Of a stretch of DNA of 42,001 nucleotides, positions 41,403 through 42,001 are shown piece after piece (the stretch's first letter is position 1; each line of letters begins with the position of its first letter). The position numbers were made by a program, and so were the translations under genes. The notes below the pieces were generated by a model. That model made no database searches and was not told where the DNA came from. It saw only the letters and a list, made by a program, of their open reading frames with translations. Origin of the DNA: an uncultured Bacteroidaceae bacterium. Its GTDB lineage: Bacteria; Bacteroidota; Bacteroidia; Bacteroidales; Bacteroidaceae. The stretch spans positions 1-42,001 of the forward strand of contig CAJOLI010000033.1 in NCBI GenBank assembly GCA_905235285.1. The letters are read 5' to 3'.

Positions 41403-42001
41403 ATGAAACACTTAATCATCCTCGGCGACGGTATGGCCGACTGGCATGTGCCGGAGCTCGGCGGAAAGACCCTCATCCAATATGCTGACACACCGGCCAT
41501 GGACTGGATAGCCAGACACGGGCGCACGGGCATGCTACGCACCGTGCCCGATGGTTTCCACCCCGGGTCTGAAGTGGCAAACAGCAGCATCCTCGGTTAC
41601 GACCAGCACCTCGTCTACGAAGGACGCGGTCCACTTGAGGCAGCAGCCATCGGCGTCGAGCTGCAGCCCGACGACCTCGCCCTGCGCTGCAATTTCGTGT
41701 GCATCGAAGGCGACATCCTCAAGAACCATTCCTGCGGACGGCTCGACACCGAAGAGGCCGCCCCGCTCATCGACTACCTCAACGAGCACCTCGCCTCCGA
41801 CCCTCGTTACGAAGGGCGCATCCGTTTCTACACCGGCGTGCAGTATCGTCACCTCCTCGTCATCCGGGGAGGCAACAAACACATCCTCTGCACACCGCCA
41901 CACGACATTCCCCTCCAACCCTGGCGCGATTATCAAATCACCGCCGACCCTTCCTTCACCCCCACCAACGCCCCCTCCTTCACCCCCTCAGTCCTCCCCT
42001 C
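41403..42001 (+). CDS. ApgM-like protein, proposed homoserine kinase of the threonine operon (partial)
   Basis: It starts 4 bases after thrA (ATG 41403) and runs out of the window, so only about 199 residues are seen. The N-terminus KHLIILGDGMADWHVPELGGKT and HPGSEVANSSILGYD are those of archaeal-type cofactor-independent phosphoglycerate mutases. Members of this subfamily lie between thrA and thrC and have been proposed to act as homoserine kinase (TIGR02535 as I recall it). From about residue 184 the reading frame enters a Pro/Ser/Thr repeat, PSFTPTNAPSFTPSVLPS, that normal members lack. Whether the frame continues correctly cannot be seen. Confidence 0.85.
   Translation, partial: MKHLIILGDGMADWHVPELGGKTLIQYADTPAMDWIARHGRTGMLRTVPDGFHPGSEVANSSILGYDQHLVYEGRGPLEAAAIGVELQPDDLALRCNFVCIEGDILKNHSCGRLDTEEAAPLIDYLNEHLASDPRYEGRIRFYTGVQYRHLLVIRGGNKHILCTPPHDIPLQPWRDYQITADPSFTPTNAPSFTPSVLP
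41952..42001. repeat. 24-bp C-rich tandem repeat inside the ApgM-like gene
   Basis: TCCTTCACCCCC recurs at 41952-41963 and 41976-41987 (24-bp period), and the C-rich tract continues to the window edge. In frame it encodes repeated PSFTP. Its composition resembles the C/G-rich repeats at 112-139 and 216-242. Confidence 0.65.

Overview
The window looks like ordinary chromosome of a Bacteroidales bacterium, most like a Prevotellaceae member with about 50-55% GC. The evidence is: TAnnTTTG-type -7 promoter boxes instead of sigma70 boxes and no obvious Shine-Dalgarno sites; a PorQ type IX secretion gene; Bacteroidetes-style ExbB/ExbD/TonB genes; a DUF3822 gene beside rsmD; and a fused aspartokinase-homoserine dehydrogenase followed by an ApgM-like gene. 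I see no tRNA, rRNA, CRISPR array, complete insertion sequence or prophage.

Layout. 1-1.8 kb: end of an EmrA-type adaptor and its MFS drug exporter, with C/G-rich palindromic repeats on both sides of the exporter start. 1.9-6.0 kb (minus): a compact operon tatA-tatC-polyferredoxin-aldo/keto reductase, in which both downstream products carry twin-arginine motifs. 6.2-6.7 kb: a small outer-membrane barrel protein. 6.8-12.4 kb: a rhamnogalacturonan (pectin) island with a PcRGLX/PL26-like protein, a DUF4861 protein and a divergent GH105 lipoprotein. 12.4-13.5 kb: a nine-unit 22-bp tandem array and a frameshifted membrane-protein gene. 13.6-21.6 kb: housekeeping genes (dnaG, a MerR regulator, alaS, rsmD, DUF3822 and an anchored unknown). 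21.7-25.0 kb: a RecD-like helicase, an AraC regulator, a MITE-like inverted-repeat element and an Lrp regulator. 25.2-30.7 kb (minus): TonB energy-coupling genes (tonB, exbB, an unknown membrane gene, two exbD) with a prenyl synthase and tatD between. 30.9-33.6 kb: porQ, cmk, ispH. 33.7-35.1 kb (minus, then plus): a secreted orphan resembling the tail of a larger outer-membrane protein, and a remnant resembling a T9SS sorting domain. 35.3-38.9 kb: recJ-recQ. 39.0 kb to the end: thrA and the start of the proposed homoserine kinase gene.

How the genes connect. The Tat operon pairs a minimal translocase with what look like its own iron-sulfur redox clients. The pectin genes form a disaccharide-processing set without transporters. 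The TonB/Exb proteins would power outer-membrane uptake. recJ and recQ act together in RecF-type recombination, and thrA-apgM are the first steps toward threonine.

The most unusual signals are non-coding. Several gene starts are directly preceded by in-phase tandem heptamers whose sequence differs at each locus. In two consecutive gaps of the exb operon such arrays stand at both ends in inverted orientation and form 16-19 bp stems around spacers of 77 and 79 nt. A second repeat class has 22-bp units sharing a GGG-N12-TGC skeleton.
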